Of a stretch of DNA of 64,000 nt, positions 9,570 to 18,299 are shown in pieces (the stretch's first letter is position 1; the number at the start of each line of letters is the position of its first letter). Position numbers and translations under genes: made by a program. This stretch comes from Arenicellaceae bacterium (lineage in GTDB: Bacteria; Pseudomonadota; Gammaproteobacteria; Arenicellales; Arenicellaceae), in the NCBI GenBank assembly GCA_029246505.1, contig JAQWNC010000015.1:83662-147661 (forward strand), given 5' to 3'. The notes below the pieces were generated by a model. That model searched no databases, had not been told where the DNA came from, and saw only the letters and a list, made by a program, of their open reading frames with translations.

Positions 9570-10490
9570 CTAATTCAATATCCTCGTCGGGCTCAATTGA
9601 AACAAATGTCGATCAATGGAGTTCAACATGTACTCCTTTTTAGTACCTTGCCGCTCAATCGCTAACGGTACCACAACCCCGGCTTCACCAAGCGACCACA
9701 CGCTTCTAAAAAACTCTGCTAACTGTCCAACCGGCTCCCCGTCGACCGATAATACAATATCTCCGGGCTCAATCCCTGCAAGGTGTGCCGGGCAATCTTT
9801 ATATATTCCAACCATGACCAGTTGACCCTGATAATCCTGCACAAATGTTCCCATCCATGGCCGCGGTGTCCCCGATGCTCGACCTTGCTCTCGCATAAAC
9901 TGCAGTTCATCTCCTTCCAAACTAAAGGGAACAAACATATTGCCTTGCATTACTATATTGCTCGCAGTGTGTACTTCGGTCGCTAGCGACCCAATTCCAC
10001 ATAACTCACCGCGTTCGTTTAGCAAGGCACTCCCAGACCAGTCTTCAATTTCCGGTGCTGTAAATAGGGCTTCATCCAACACATATTCCCAACGACCAAC
10101 AAACTCTCGTTTGCCAATGACTGCGCAATCTATTGAGTTGAATGCATTCGTCGCCTGTAAGGCTTTGCCAGGAACCACCTTATCCAAAAATGCGGCTCGA
10201 AGCCAGTGGTTACCGATAGGTACAACCGGTTTTAGTATCGCAAGCCCTAAATCAAAATCGTGCGCCACAACCCAGGCTTGCGACACCTGGCCTAAGTGAT
10301 TGGTTAACCAGATTTCTTCAGCATCGAGCACCAAATAACCAATCGTCACTAATAAACCATCTTCTGAAATTCGTACCGCAGTCCCTTCGCGTTCAGTGCC
10401 GAGCAAATTAGCCGTAGTGGCATCGTCAGGGACAATCGCCTTTATGCTTACTATAGCCTTGTTTGGTGCTTCGGTTTGACTAACACTCAT
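9570..10490 (-). CDS. HtrA/DegP-like trypsin fold plus PDZ; catalytic His missing
   Basis: The 306-residue protein combines a trypsin-like fold (about 10-195) and a C-terminal PDZ domain (about 210-300; G-I-x-x-G-D-I-V-L-S-V-D-G). Aligned by eye with DegP, the serine loop is DWSGSALLNERGELCGIG, with S152 retained, and the Asp region is AHDFDLGLAIL. The TNNHVV histidine motif, however, reads TIGYLV, with Tyr52 in the His position. No signal peptide is seen, so it is probably cytoplasmic, unlike DegP/DegS. I infer a substrate-binding, non-proteolytic or altered-mechanism member of the S1C group. The gene is convergent with the 8957-9490 lipoprotein gene. Confidence 0.8.
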   Translation of the reverse strand: MSVSQTEAPNKAIVSIKAIVPDDATTANLLGTEREGTAVRISEDGLLVTIGYLVLDAEEIWLTNHLGQVSQAWVVAHDFDLGLAILKPVVPIGNHWLRAAFLDKVVPGKALQATNAFNSIDCAVIGKREFVGRWEYVLDEALFTAPEIEDWSGSALLNERGELCGIGSLATEVHTASNIVMQGNMFVPFSLEGDELQFMREQGRASGTPRPWMGTFVQDYQGQLVMVGIYKDCPAHLAGIEPGDIVLSVDGEPVGQLAEFFRSVWSLGEAGVVVPLAIERQGTKKEYMLNSIDRHLFQLSPTRILN

Positions 10491-10601
10491 ACTTTAAGTT
10501 TAACTTATCTCGGTTCAGGTAAAATTAGCGCTTTGCTCTGCCCCCAAATCACCGCTAAAATCGATATTAACAATAAATTGCATTCTAAAAGTCACTAAAT
10601 C

Positions 10602-10820
10602 TTGCTGAACCCCAAAAACATCCAAAAACTCGCAGACTGGACGATGCCATTTGGGAAATATCGAGGGCACACGCTAATTGACCTACCTGAAGAGTATCTT
10701 TTATGGTTCGACAAAAAAGGCTTCCCAGAAGGTGAACTTGGAGCACTGATGCAATTAGCTCTCTCAATGCGAATTGATGGTCTGGAAGACGTTATTCGTC
10801 CGCTAAAGAGTAAAAAATAA
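10602..10820 (+). CDS. DUF3820 family protein
   Basis: A 72-residue cytoplasmic protein with the DUF3820 core MPFGKYRGHTLIDLPEEYL-WF followed by FPEGELGALM. The family has been annotated as a putative quorum-sensing-regulated virulence factor, but its activity is unknown. The start is TTG at 10602: the 14 residues before MPFGKY resemble the N terminus of gammaproteobacterial homologues, which supports it over the internal ATG at 10644. It ends in front of a likely terminator. Confidence 0.85.
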   Translation: MLNPKNIQKLADWTMPFGKYRGHTLIDLPEEYLLWFDKKGFPEGELGALMQLALSMRIDGLEDVIRPLKSKK

Positions 10821-10837
10821 CGATAACCCGCTCGTTT

Positions 10838-10878
10838 CGAGGTCTATATTGGGGCGCAATGGACCTCGGTTTTAAAAC
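10838..10878 (+). terminator. Likely Rho-independent terminator after DUF3820 gene
   Basis: CGAGGTC (10838-10844) pairs with GACCTCG (10862-10868) across a 17-base loop, and GTTTT follows. The loop is long and the T run short, so strength is uncertain. Confidence 0.45.
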
Positions 10879-10973
10879 ATAAAAAACGCCAGTATGGCCG
10901 GCGGTAATCGCGCTTCTCCGTAAGCTAATAGAAGAGAAGCTTAACTGTCCCGGAGTATTTCTGGAGATGGCTG

Positions 10974-11702
10974 TTACGGTGCAATCACGTCAAAAGTAAA
11001 AGTCTCGCAGCTATTCCCTGACACAGTGCCAAAATCACAACTCAATGTCGGCGAAGAATACGTAAAATTGACATTACCACCGGGGTTGGTTGGTACGCCA
11101 TATGTCGCACTCAAAGTATAGGTAGCAATTACATTTGTGGCGTCACCAATATAAGCAGTTTCGCAAGCGGTTAATGTAAAGCTTATTGCTTGACCAGTAG
11201 CAACTTGCGCAGGGGCTACCATCTTAACAATAGATACGTAGCAGGAAACTTAACCAGTCCATCAAAGTTGGAATACGAAGCATTAACTTCATCACCTATG
11301 CCATCGGTAGTCGTCTACCGCATCACCTTCGCTGTTAGTATCCAAAAAGTCAGGTACGTCCTCACCATCAGTATTCTCGGGGGCTATAAAAATTCCACCA
11401 AATAACTGTGTACTCAAATCGTTAGTATTAAATAGCGCGATTACGCCATCGTTAGAAAATCTGACTATTATTCCATCACTACCCGATTGCTCGTTATCCC
11501 AGTAGACATCAAAGACAGCCCCTACAAGTGCAGTACCGGTTAATGTAAAGTCCAAATTATCATCTGAGTCATGGTGAATTCTCTTATCGCTATTAGTGCT
11601 ATAGCTGATATCGCCATCAAACAGTTTATTGAATGTGGGACTGGTGGTAAGGTGATTTGGTAATGCTCCTGCAAGACTCAAGGTCGTTGTAGTCGTCGGG
11701 TT
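10974..11702 (-). pseudogene. Remnant of a secreted/surface repeat protein
   Basis: Reading the minus strand, two open segments (11681-11292 and 11222-10974) belong to one decayed gene. The first ends in a thrombospondin-3-like acidic stretch (DGEDVPDFLDTNSEGDAVDD). After a frameshift near 11315, the sense continues as DGIGDEVNASYSNFDGLV, and after a second near 11230 as KMVAPAQVATG into a beta-rich domain with several cysteines. There is no start codon or signal peptide. At its 5' end, near 11703, the reading frame abuts a glpK remnant directly, so a deletion joined the two. The family of the original protein is not certain. Confidence 0.7.
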
Positions 11703-12144
11703 TTCTACCTCGTGTAATACCCAATAGACCTTACTAGCGGAAAAATATGGATCCAGAAGCAGGCCTGTTTATTACGCAACCATTTCTTCATGGCCAGCAT
11801 CCTTAAGTGCTTTACGTAATTCTGCGGTCCGACGATCTTGTCAAACTATAGCCGGATAAATCAGAGTCAGGGTGTCGCGCTCCCAGATAAGCATCGTTTC
11901 CCGCTGATTAGTAATCCCAATTGATATGACTTCAAAACCCTTTTATTCGGCCTGCTGATATGCTTGCCGTGTGGTCACCAGAACCGTTTGCCAAATATCT
12001 TTCGGATTATGCTCAACTCAACCATTTAGGGGGTACAGCTGCTCAAACTCCTACCGTGAGACTAATACGATATTTCCTTTTTGATCAAACACAATCGCCC
12101 GGCTACTAGTGTCCCCTAGTCAATATCGCTGGTTTTTTACTCAT
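11703..12144 (-). pseudogene. glpK: Glycerol kinase remnant (N-terminal part)
   Basis: The minus-strand translation follows the N terminus of GlpK closely: SSRAIVFDQKGNIV, then VEHNPKDIWQTVLVTTRQAY, GFEVISIGITNQRETMLIWE, QDRRTAELRKALKDAGHEEM and GLLLDPYFSASKVYWVLHEV. Several in-frame stops (in place of K/Q, W and the KK before TGLLLDP) and at least one lost base near the DQGTT motif break it. The remnant begins at ATG 12144 and stops after about 150 codons at 11703, where unrelated sequence starts, so the catalytic and ATP-binding C-terminal two thirds are gone. It cannot encode glycerol kinase. Confidence 0.88.
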
Positions 12145-12233
12145 ATCTTGAATCTAACCCCACAGTAGTCTCTGCACTCAAATAGTTAATGCAGCACTGC
12201 AAAGTTTACTTAGTTTCAGACAAATAGATGGCA

Positions 12234-12267
12234 TAAAAAAACGGCCTTGAATTGATCGGCAGCCGTT
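12234..12267 (-). terminator. Rho-independent terminator downstream of HiPIP gene
   Basis: On the minus strand AACGGC pairs with GCCGTT across a 16-base loop and is followed by a run of seven T (plus-strand A run 12235-12241). It is the second hairpin after the HiPIP gene and could also mark the former 5' border of the glpK remnant. Confidence 0.6.
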
Positions 12268-12338
12268 ATTTCTAACCCAGATTTACTTCAATTAGCTCTG
12301 CTTAATATCACCTTTAAACAAAAATCTAGGTAATCAGA

Positions 12339-12372
12339 AACCCGGTTATTCAGAACCCTGAATAACCGGGTT
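12339..12372 (-). terminator. Strong 15-bp hairpin after HiPIP gene
   Basis: AACCCGGTTATTCAG (12339-12353) and its exact complement (12358-12372) enclose a four-base loop. It begins seven bases beyond the HiPIP stop codon. The following T tract on the minus strand is weak, so it may act as a terminator or as an mRNA 3'-stabilising hairpin. Confidence 0.7.
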
Positions 12373-12378
12373 CCCATT

Positions 12379-12681
12379 TTATGGACGTTTAGCGTATGAA
12401 ATGCACCAACCATCGGCTGTAACGTTCTTGCCTGGAAATAAAGCACAAGGGCCGGCTACTTCTTCAACCTTCGTTACGTCTGTATACAAGATGCAATCCT
12501 TACAGTATGCACCTTCTATTGCAGATACTTCTACGTACTGAAGTGCTGCTGCAGTCGGATCATCAGTTGGAACCATCGGTAGGTCTTGAGCGAAAGCCAC
12601 CCCGTCTTTCATCAAGGTAGATATTGGAACAACCAGTACTCCAGCACCAACTACGGACAAAAATTTTCTGCGATCAGTCAT
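12379..12681 (-). CDS. High-potential iron-sulfur protein (HiPIP)
   Basis: This 100-residue periplasmic electron carrier holds a [4Fe-4S] cluster cycling between the 3+ and 2+ states. The four ligands fit the family spacing: Cys60 and Cys63 (YCKDC), Cys79 and Cys93 in GWCISY. A Tat signal (DRRKFLSVVGAG) opens the protein and a likely cleavage follows at about AFA-Q31, as expected for export of a folded cluster protein. HiPIPs feed electrons to photosynthetic reaction centres, cytochrome oxidases or thiosulfate-linked chains; nothing nearby says which. The gene is monocistronic, with two hairpins behind it. Confidence 0.93.
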   Translation of the reverse strand: MTDRRKFLSVVGAGVLVVPISTLMKDGVAFAQDLPMVPTDDPTAAALQYVEVSAIEGAYCKDCILYTDVTKVEEVAGPCALFPGKNVTADGWCISYAKRP

Positions 12682-12860
12682 TTCGCTATCTCACTAATTA
12701 TTAAATTGATTCAACATCCGGGAATATAGCATTCGGCGAGACTTTCACAACACTTTATAACGATTAAGTAATTGTTTTTATTAATGAAATTGAATCTCAT
12801 TTGCAAGTCATTTCTATTTGCATTGACCAAAAGTGCACAAGGCCTTGATAGACATATATT

Positions 12861-13628
12861 TTATTCGCCTAATAAGTTTGAAAAAAAGCTGCTCAAAGCA
12901 TTTTCTTTCCCCGCTTCCCAGGCTCTTAATGCTGCTGTTCCTATAATCGCAATGTCTGCATTGTCACCAATGAACCTGATATCGGCAGGCGAACTTACCC
13001 CAAACCCCACCGCCAACGGTAGATCCGTATATTGTTTACAACGTTGCAAAAAATTAATCAGTTCGGGGCTCATGCTGGTAGCAGCACCGGTAACACCTTT
13101 ACGGGCAACCGCGTACACAAACCCGTCAGCTGCCTCTGCCAACTCTTGAAGGCGAGAATCATGATTTGTTGGAGTCATAAGAACAATTGGTGAAAGCGAC
13201 CTTTGCCGGGCACCCTCGAACAATGTGCACGCTTCTTCTATAGGAAGGTCAGGCACTATAAAACCCATACCACCGGCTTGCTGCAAGCGATCAAGAAATT
13301 CAGCCTCGCCCATTTTGAACACAGTGTTGTAGTAACCCATCATTAAAGTTTTAAACGAAAACTGATTATTCACCTTTCGCATAAATTCAAAGCAATCCTT
13401 AACACTTACACCCTGCTCAATGGCTATTTGGTTTGCCCGCACAAAGGCCGGGCCGTCAGCAGAAGGCTCAGAAAATGGGAACTGGAGTTCAACAATATCT
13501 ACATTAAAACCTTGCATGATTTCCAACGCTTTTAGATTCTCTTCAAACGAAGGGTAACCGCACACAACATGGGTCATCACCAATGGCGATTTAGTTTTTT
13601 TGCGCTTAGCTATATATCCACTCAGCAT
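12861..13628 (-). CDS. trpA: Tryptophan synthase alpha chain
   Basis: TrpA cleaves indole-3-glycerol phosphate to indole and glyceraldehyde-3-phosphate and passes indole to TrpB. The catalytic residues are recognisable: Glu in VELQFPFSEP and Asp in SADGPAF. The phosphate-binding glycine loop GFGVSSPADI and GTAALRAWE are near the C terminus. ATG 13628 gives the usual N terminus (MLSGYIAKRKK) and leaves one base after the trpB stop; a longer frame to 13724 only overlaps trpB. The sequence (for example HVVCGYPSFEEN in place of YITAGDPSL) is well removed from the enterobacterial type. Confidence 0.92.
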   Translation of the reverse strand: MLSGYIAKRKKTKSPLVMTHVVCGYPSFEENLKALEIMQGFNVDIVELQFPFSEPSADGPAFVRANQIAIEQGVSVKDCFEFMRKVNNQFSFKTLMMGYYNTVFKMGEAEFLDRLQQAGGMGFIVPDLPIEEACTLFEGARQRSLSPIVLMTPTNHDSRLQELAEAADGFVYAVARKGVTGAATSMSPELINFLQRCKQYTDLPLAVGFGVSSPADIRFIGDNADIAIIGTAALRAWEAGKENALSSFFSNLLGE

Positions 13629-13629
13629 T

Positions 13630-14883
13630 TTAAATTCCGTATTCCACAGCTTTTTGCCGGATAAATTCACGCCACTTTTGATCATCAAGCGCATCAGCAA
13701 TTGTGAAAATATCCTTATCACCACGACCCGACATGTTGATCAATACTGATTCGTTCGGCGACATTTGTGCAGCCTCTTTAATCGCCTGTGCAAAGCCATG
13801 GCAACTTTCCAGCGCGGGAATTAACCCTTCAGTTTCCATTGTTAGTTTTAGTGCTTCTGTTACCTCCTGATCGGTCACTGCCTCGAACCGAATTCGGCCT
13901 TTTTCCCATTGATCGACCAAAATCGGATTAACGCCAATATAATCAAGCCCAGCAGCGACCGAATGGGTATGCATCATATTTCCATCTTCATTTTGTAAAA
14001 AATAGGTTTTATAGCCCTGCGCCACGCCTACTGAAGCATCTTTATAGGCTAATCTAGCCGCGTGGTTACCGGCTCCAGGACCAAAACCTCCAGCCTCGCA
14101 GCCTACTAGCTCGACCTCTATATCATTAAAGAAGCCTTGAAATATCCCTATAGCATTTGATCCTCCGCCAACACATGCATATACGCGATTAGGCAAACTA
14201 CCGTTGAGCACACGAAACTGTTCGCGTGCTTCGGTTCCGATAATCGATTGAAACCAACTAACCATTTCAGGGAAAGGATGGGGGCCACAAGCGGTACCTA
14301 GTACATAGTGGGTGTCATCCATATTGGTTACCCAATCTCGCAAACACTCATTGATCGCGTCTTTTAGCGTTTGCTGCCCGTCTTCGACGGCAATGACTTC
14401 AGCCCCTAACTTCTCCATCCAAAACACGTTTGGTCGTTGACGAGCGACATCAACCGCACCCATGTATATTTTGCACTTTAGGCCAAAGCGCGCAGCCATT
14501 GTCGCCGTAGCATAACCGTGCTGTCCCGCGCCAGTTTCTGCAATAACACGAGATTTTCCCATGCGTTTAACCAGCAATCCTTGGCCGAGTACATTGTTAA
14601 TCTTGTGTGCCCCGGTCTGGTTTAGGTCCTCACGCTTTGCATAAATGCGCGCGCCCCCCAGATGCCTGGACAAGTTATCAAGACTGGTTACCGGTGTCGG
14701 CCGACCAGAATAGGAATGCAACAATTCGACATACTCTTGCCAAAAAGCTGGATCCTGTTTTGCGCTGCCAAATTCGCGCTTAAGATCCTCGATTGTTGTA
14801 TGTAGAATTTCTGGAAGAAACGTACCACCGTACTGGCCGTAGTACCCCTCACGCCCATCATCATAGTCGAATAAGTCCATCAT
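13630..14883 (-). CDS. trpB: Tryptophan synthase beta chain
   Basis: TrpB condenses indole with L-serine using PLP. The PLP lysine lies in TGAHKINNVLGQ (about residue 92), GAGQHGYATA is the substrate loop and GGGSNAIGIF the phosphate-binding loop. At 417 residues it is longer than E. coli TrpB (397), mostly at the N terminus and through a small central insertion. The double ATG at 14883/14880 starts it. trpA follows after one base, so the pair should be coupled; no other trp genes are adjacent, so this is a split pathway. Confidence 0.94.
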   Translation of the reverse strand: MMDLFDYDDGREGYYGQYGGTFLPEILHTTIEDLKREFGSAKQDPAFWQEYVELLHSYSGRPTPVTSLDNLSRHLGGARIYAKREDLNQTGAHKINNVLGQGLLVKRMGKSRVIAETGAGQHGYATATMAARFGLKCKIYMGAVDVARQRPNVFWMEKLGAEVIAVEDGQQTLKDAINECLRDWVTNMDDTHYVLGTACGPHPFPEMVSWFQSIIGTEAREQFRVLNGSLPNRVYACVGGGSNAIGIFQGFFNDIEVELVGCEAGGFGPGAGNHAARLAYKDASVGVAQGYKTYFLQNEDGNMMHTHSVAAGLDYIGVNPILVDQWEKGRIRFEAVTDQEVTEALKLTMETEGLIPALESCHGFAQAIKEAAQMSPNESVLINMSGRGDKDIFTIADALDDQKWREFIRQKAVEYGI

Positions 14884-15085
14884 TTACGCCGCTTTTGTAG
14901 GTTGAAGCCCAATCGTAACCCGCTAAACGGCATATCCTAACACTGGCTAGGATTACCGCACAGAGCCTACAATTACACTTCTGTTATCATAAATAGACTT
15001 TAATTCGAGAAGTAAGGCATGGTGAGCTCCCTACACCAAGCGATAACGAAGATCCCTATTACCTAGAAAGCATCGAGGCACCCGA

Positions 15086-15874
15086 ATGTACGTAACCCTG
15101 TCAAAACTGATTGCTGTCTTCATTTATCCATCAGGATTAATCCTAATTCTCGGTTTGCTTGGTTTATGTTTATTTTTAGCCAAGCGCGCTCGTGCTGCAC
15201 AAAAAGCCTTGGTTGCCGCTTTGCTGGTATTTCTAATTGCAGCCAACCCGTTAGTTGCGGGATGGCTACTGAATTCCCTGGAGAAAGACTTCCCTCCACT
15301 AAACCCTAACAGCGCACCTTATGCAGATGTAATTGTACTCCTGGGCGGCGGGCTAGGCTTACCTCTACCGCCACGAAAGACCCCGCAGCTAGTATCCGGG
15401 TCTGATCGCCTATGGCAAGCAGCACAGCTTTACAATGCGGGCCGAGCCCCCTATTTGTTGATAGCGGGTGGTAATGTATTTTCTGCTCCTGGTTTCGAAG
15501 CTGAAGCTCACTATTCCGCCGAGGTACTTACTACGTGGGGTGTCCCACGTGAAAAAATTCTCATCGAGTCGCGTAGCCGCACCACTCAACAAAATGCTGA
15601 AAATATTGCGCCTATGCTAAATACGCTCAACGCACGTAAAATTTTATTAGTGACCTCGGCATATCACATGCGCCGCTCGATCAGGACCTTCCGAAAAAAG
15701 CTATCTAACGAAGTCGAGATTATTCCAGCCAGCGCAGATGTGGTTGTAACTCATAATCCAAACGGAAACGCTCCATCTTTATTTAGCTATCTGCCTCATC
15801 CAGGCGCCTTCAGCGGAACCCAACGCGCACTGCATGAATATTTCGGAATATTATACTACTGGCTCAATGATTAG
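15086..15874 (+). CDS. YdcF/ElyC-type DUF218 membrane protein
   Basis: The 262-residue protein has two N-terminal membrane helices (about 10-32 and 38-60) and a DUF218 domain: VIVLLGGGLG, RLWQAAQLYNAG, ESRSRTTQQNAENI and LLVTSAYHMRRS. The architecture matches E. coli ElyC/YdcF-like proteins, in which ElyC affects undecaprenyl-phosphate carrier use in envelope synthesis; this role is inferred by family only. ATG 15086 follows a purine-rich leader. The gene is divergent from trpBA. Confidence 0.85.
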   Translation: MYVTLSKLIAVFIYPSGLILILGLLGLCLFLAKRARAAQKALVAALLVFLIAANPLVAGWLLNSLEKDFPPLNPNSAPYADVIVLLGGGLGLPLPPRKTPQLVSGSDRLWQAAQLYNAGRAPYLLIAGGNVFSAPGFEAEAHYSAEVLTTWGVPREKILIESRSRTTQQNAENIAPMLNTLNARKILLVTSAYHMRRSIRTFRKKLSNEVEIIPASADVVVTHNPNGNAPSLFSYLPHPGAFSGTQRALHEYFGILYYWLND

Positions 15875-15903
15875 CCTGACCAATAAGCGACTTCCTCAGC
15901 GCT

Positions 15904-16707
15904 CTATTCGAATTGATTTTTTAACCGAAAGCAGCGTAATTTCTCAGAGCTCGAAGACGTGAGGCTTACTACATATTCTTCAAACAACAATTGAGTCAAA
16001 TACCAGTTATTTGTATCTACCTCAAATGCTAGATTTGCTATCCCTAAATCAGTAGCAACTTCTACTTCATTCATTTTGTAATTTACGCCAACTCCGATTG
16101 CCTTCCCATAGCTCTCCTTTCTCGTCCAGGCAGCTAAAAACCGCTGACTAATAATCTGACTGGGGATATCGTCTGGTAAACTCGCAATTTCTTCGGCCTC
16201 CGCTAGCGAGAATTTTCGTTGTAAAATTCGCTGATAGTCTGGCTTGCGCGATAAATGTTCAATATCTATACCCAGCTCCCCTGAGCCACCAAACGCATAA
16301 ACAACCATGTCTTGGGTATCTGAATAATTGAACCAGGGACCACTACAGAAATCCACCAACGCCGGTTTACCGAATTCACCAAAGGCTAGCCTGATATCAC
16401 ATGCATTCCTGCCAAGATAAATCCCCAACAACTTGCGTAGAACAATGCGGCCATGTAAATAATAGCTTTTTTGATGAACGGATAGACGAGCATATTTTTC
16501 AGATTCGCGCGCGCTCAGCCATGATAAATATGTTTCCTCTTGTTCGCCGAGCTTGTTCGAGTTTTCGCCTTCCATGAGCTGTGCAAGATTCATTGCCCAC
16601 AGGTGAACTTCCCCCTTAGCCAACTTGGGTTGCTCACTAGAATCTAGCGCCACAGATTCCCACTCGACGTCATGGGAAGCTATACCGTGTGCCGAGCGCG
16701 TCGTCAC
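15904..16707 (-). CDS. 4'-phosphopantetheinyl transferase (Sfp type)
   Basis: This enzyme moves 4'-phosphopantetheine from CoA to a serine on acyl or peptidyl carrier proteins. The Mg2+ motif GIDIE (146-150) and the helix WTRKESYGKAIG (194-205, with W-x-x-K-E-x-x-x-K) identify the superfamily; length (267) fits Sfp/AcpT-like members. The GTG start at 16707 overlaps the ilvA stop by four bases (GTGA), so it is translationally coupled to ilvA. No polyketide or NRPS gene is nearby, so its carrier protein is unknown; it could be the housekeeping enzyme. Confidence 0.88.
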   Translation of the reverse strand: MTTRSAHGIASHDVEWESVALDSSEQPKLAKGEVHLWAMNLAQLMEGENSNKLGEQEETYLSWLSARESEKYARLSVHQKSYYLHGRIVLRKLLGIYLGRNACDIRLAFGEFGKPALVDFCSGPWFNYSDTQDMVVYAFGGSGELGIDIEHLSRKPDYQRILQRKFSLAEAEEIASLPDDIPSQIISQRFLAAWTRKESYGKAIGVGVNYKMNEVEVATDLGIANLAFEVDTNNWYLTQLLFEEYVVSLTSSSSEKLRCFRLKNQFE

Positions 16708-18221
16708 GACAGAAATATTTTATACGCTGGATTATCTGTCTCTTCGGCATAATAATAGCCAAGCGCTTCAAGAAAACCTTCAAACGCAATGTGGTCATCT
16801 GGTGACACCTGAATACCACACAACACGCGGCCATAATCAGTCCCATGATTTCTATAATGAAACAGGCTGATATTCCATCGATCGCCCAAGGCGTCTAAAA
16901 AATTAACTAGCGCGCGCGGTCGCTCAGGGAAACGGAATCTAAATAATCGCTCATCCGATGCCGCACCAGAATGACCTCCGAGCATGTGGCGAACATGTAC
17001 TTTAGCAATTTCATTATCAGTCAAATCTACAGCCGGATATTTGGCTGTCTGTAATGTTTCCAAAACACTATTAAAATCACCAGAATTCTTCAGTTGAACG
17101 CCGACATAAATATTGGCGTTGTGTTGGTCAGAAAAACGATAATTAAACTCGGTAATATTGAATGGTCCCAATGCTCGACAAAACTTTCTAAAACTGCCAG
17201 ATTGCTCAGAGATAGTAACCGCGAAAATCCCCTCGCGACGTTCACCAATTTCGGTTCGCTCAGCAATATGCTGGAGTCGATCAAAATTCATATTCGCACC
17301 AGACGCGATAGCCACAAGATCGATACCAGTGCGGTTATTTTCCTTCAACCATTTTTTTGCTCCGGCGACACTTAAAGCACCAGCGGGCTCCTGAATAGTT
17401 CGAGTATCCTCAAACACATCTTTGATCGCTGCACACATTTCGTCTGTACTAATTAAAACAATCTCATCCACCAACTCCTTGGCAATATCAAATGTTAACT
17501 CTCCAACTTGCTTTACCGCGACACCGTCGGCAAAAATACCAACATCATCTAGTACTATCCGCTCGCCGGCGAGGATAGATCGGGCCATAGCATCCGCCTC
17601 TACTGGCTCGACACCGATAATTTTTATTTCAGGACGCAAGGCTTTTACGTAGCTAGCAATTCCCGCTATCAGCCCGCCACCGCCAATAGGAACAAATATA
17701 GCTTCTAGCTCACCTACGTGCTGATCGAGAATCTCTTTGCCAATGGTGCCCTGACCGGCAATAACTAGTGGATCATCATAAGGGCTGACAAAAGTTAAAC
17801 CTTTCTCAGCAAGGATTTTCTCTGCTAACGCTTGCGCATCACTGTAACTATCGCCATGAAGCACAACTTCTGCGCCGTAATTTTTAACCGCATCGACTTT
17901 AATTTTAGGAGTGGTAGCTGGCATTACAATAGTGGCCGTTGTTCCCAGCAGCTTTGCAGACATTGCAACGCCTTGAGCATGATTTCCCGCAGACGCGGCA
18001 ATAACTCCTGCTTTTAACTGCTCAGCGGACAATTCAGCCATTTTGTTGTAAGCGCCGCGCAGCTTAAATGAGAATACCGGCAGCTGGTCTTCTCTCTTAA
18101 GCCAAATTCGACTTTCAAAGCGTCGAGACAGATTTGCAGCGTAGTCCAGATTAGTAGGCTCAATCGCGTTATAAACACTGGATTGGTCAATCAAGTTTTT
18201 GTATGAATCGCTCATCGGCAT
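16704..18221 (-). CDS. ilvA: Threonine ammonia-lyase, biosynthetic
   Basis: IlvA deaminates L-threonine to 2-oxobutanoate, the first step to isoleucine. The PLP lysine is K53 in SFKLRGAYNK, and GGGGLIAG is the phosphate loop. Two C-terminal ACT-like regulatory domains (about 325-505; signatures REGIFAVTISEQSGSF and FRFPERPRALVNF) indicate the isoleucine-inhibited biosynthetic form, and 505 residues is the usual length. ATG at 18215 (MSDSY...) is an alternative to 18221. The downstream phosphopantetheinyl transferase overlaps it by four bases. Confidence 0.95.
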   Translation of the reverse strand: MPMSDSYKNLIDQSSVYNAIEPTNLDYAANLSRRFESRIWLKREDQLPVFSFKLRGAYNKMAELSAEQLKAGVIAASAGNHAQGVAMSAKLLGTTATIVMPATTPKIKVDAVKNYGAEVVLHGDSYSDAQALAEKILAEKGLTFVSPYDDPLVIAGQGTIGKEILDQHVGELEAIFVPIGGGGLIAGIASYVKALRPEIKIIGVEPVEADAMARSILAGERIVLDDVGIFADGVAVKQVGELTFDIAKELVDEIVLISTDEMCAAIKDVFEDTRTIQEPAGALSVAGAKKWLKENNRTGIDLVAIASGANMNFDRLQHIAERTEIGERREGIFAVTISEQSGSFRKFCRALGPFNITEFNYRFSDQHNANIYVGVQLKNSGDFNSVLETLQTAKYPAVDLTDNEIAKVHVRHMLGGHSGAASDERLFRFRFPERPRALVNFLDALGDRWNISLFHYRNHGTDYGRVLCGIQVSPDDHIAFEGFLEALGYYYAEETDNPAYKIFLS

Positions 18222-18299
18222 TAAATTTTTACAGCGCCAGTTTAAGCGCGTTACAGTAACTCCAGATTCTACCCTGTCACCAGCTCACTTGTTTATACA

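Noticed and set aside
11292..11681. Intact small secreted protein of 129 residues
   Set aside because: It starts with TTG inside a longer frame that is continuous with the glpK relic, lacks a signal peptide, and its sense continues in other frames downstream, so it is part of a pseudogene.
12772..13149. 125-codon plus-strand frame opposite trpA
   Set aside because: It is the shadow of trpA, which carries clear catalytic motifs.
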